Assembly (NCBI GenBank): GCA_902630355.1
Contig: CACOUL010000022.1
Coordinates: 1 to 37,008, forward strand
Reading direction: 5' to 3'
Length of the DNA stretch: 37,008 nucleotides
DNA from: Planctomycetaceae bacterium
Lineage (GTDB): Bacteria > Planctomycetota > Planctomycetia > Pirellulales > UBA7805
This document shows positions 37,006-37,008 of the stretch, in pieces. Numbering within the stretch: the first letter of the stretch is position 1; the number at the start of each line of letters is the position of its first letter. The position numbers and the translations under genes were made by a program. Under the pieces are notes generated by a model. That model was not told where the DNA came from. It saw only the letters and a program-made list of their open reading frames with translations, and made no database searches.

Positions 37006-37008
37006 ACG

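Overview
The window looks like ordinary chromosome from a planctomycete, most likely of the Pirellulales type. The evidence is a cysteine-rich YTV-repeat protein at the left edge, a planctomycete-type TIGR03009-like secreted protein, a secreted cysteine-ladder protein, a GT2/TPR protein and a small polyacidic protein. Housekeeping genes are scattered in short operons rather than grouped by pathway. I see no tRNA, rRNA, CRISPR array, insertion sequence, phage module or recognisable defence island.

Layout. 1-247 is the 3' end of a YTV protein, closed by a strong intrinsic terminator. 460-3795 (+) holds a DUF255/YyaL-like thioredoxin lipoprotein and an L-2-hydroxyglutarate oxidase. 3817-4440 (-) is a CPBP membrane protease. 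4794-6338 (+) holds an AraC regulator and an overlapping Trm112-like/HIT pair. 6375-11805 (-) holds a 1310-residue secreted glycoside-hydrolase-like protein and a GT4 glycosyltransferase. 11993-14168 (+) holds two secreted planctomycete proteins. 14165-17651 (-) reads ilvN, ilvC, tdk, alpha/beta hydrolase. 17906-22711 (+) is uvrA then ilvB. 22775-25135 (-) is a dicarboxylate/amino-acid symporter carrying an inserted extracytoplasmic domain, and a NIF3 protein. 25353-30244 (+) is a TIM-barrel isomerase, argC-argJ and a degenerate GT2/TPR protein. 30400-34702 (+) is the acidic protein, ileS and purN. 34657-36848 (-) is a GNAT acetyltransferase, an HD-domain protein and a conserved hypothetical protein.

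Together the genes cover branched-chain amino acid synthesis (ilvB, ilvN, ilvC), two steps of arginine synthesis (argC, argJ), purine synthesis (purN), thymidine salvage (tdk), nucleotide excision repair (uvrA) and isoleucyl-tRNA charging (ileS). The most unusual observations are a cadherin/Ig-like domain inserted after the first helix of a DAACS transporter, a run of eight cysteines spaced exactly every four residues in a secreted protein, a GT2 domain that has lost its sugar-nucleotide motifs, a 15-bp tandem repeat with a perfect palindrome at the likely ilvB promoter, and a leader with mutually exclusive hairpins before the cysteine-ladder gene. No clearly new multi-gene system is visible.
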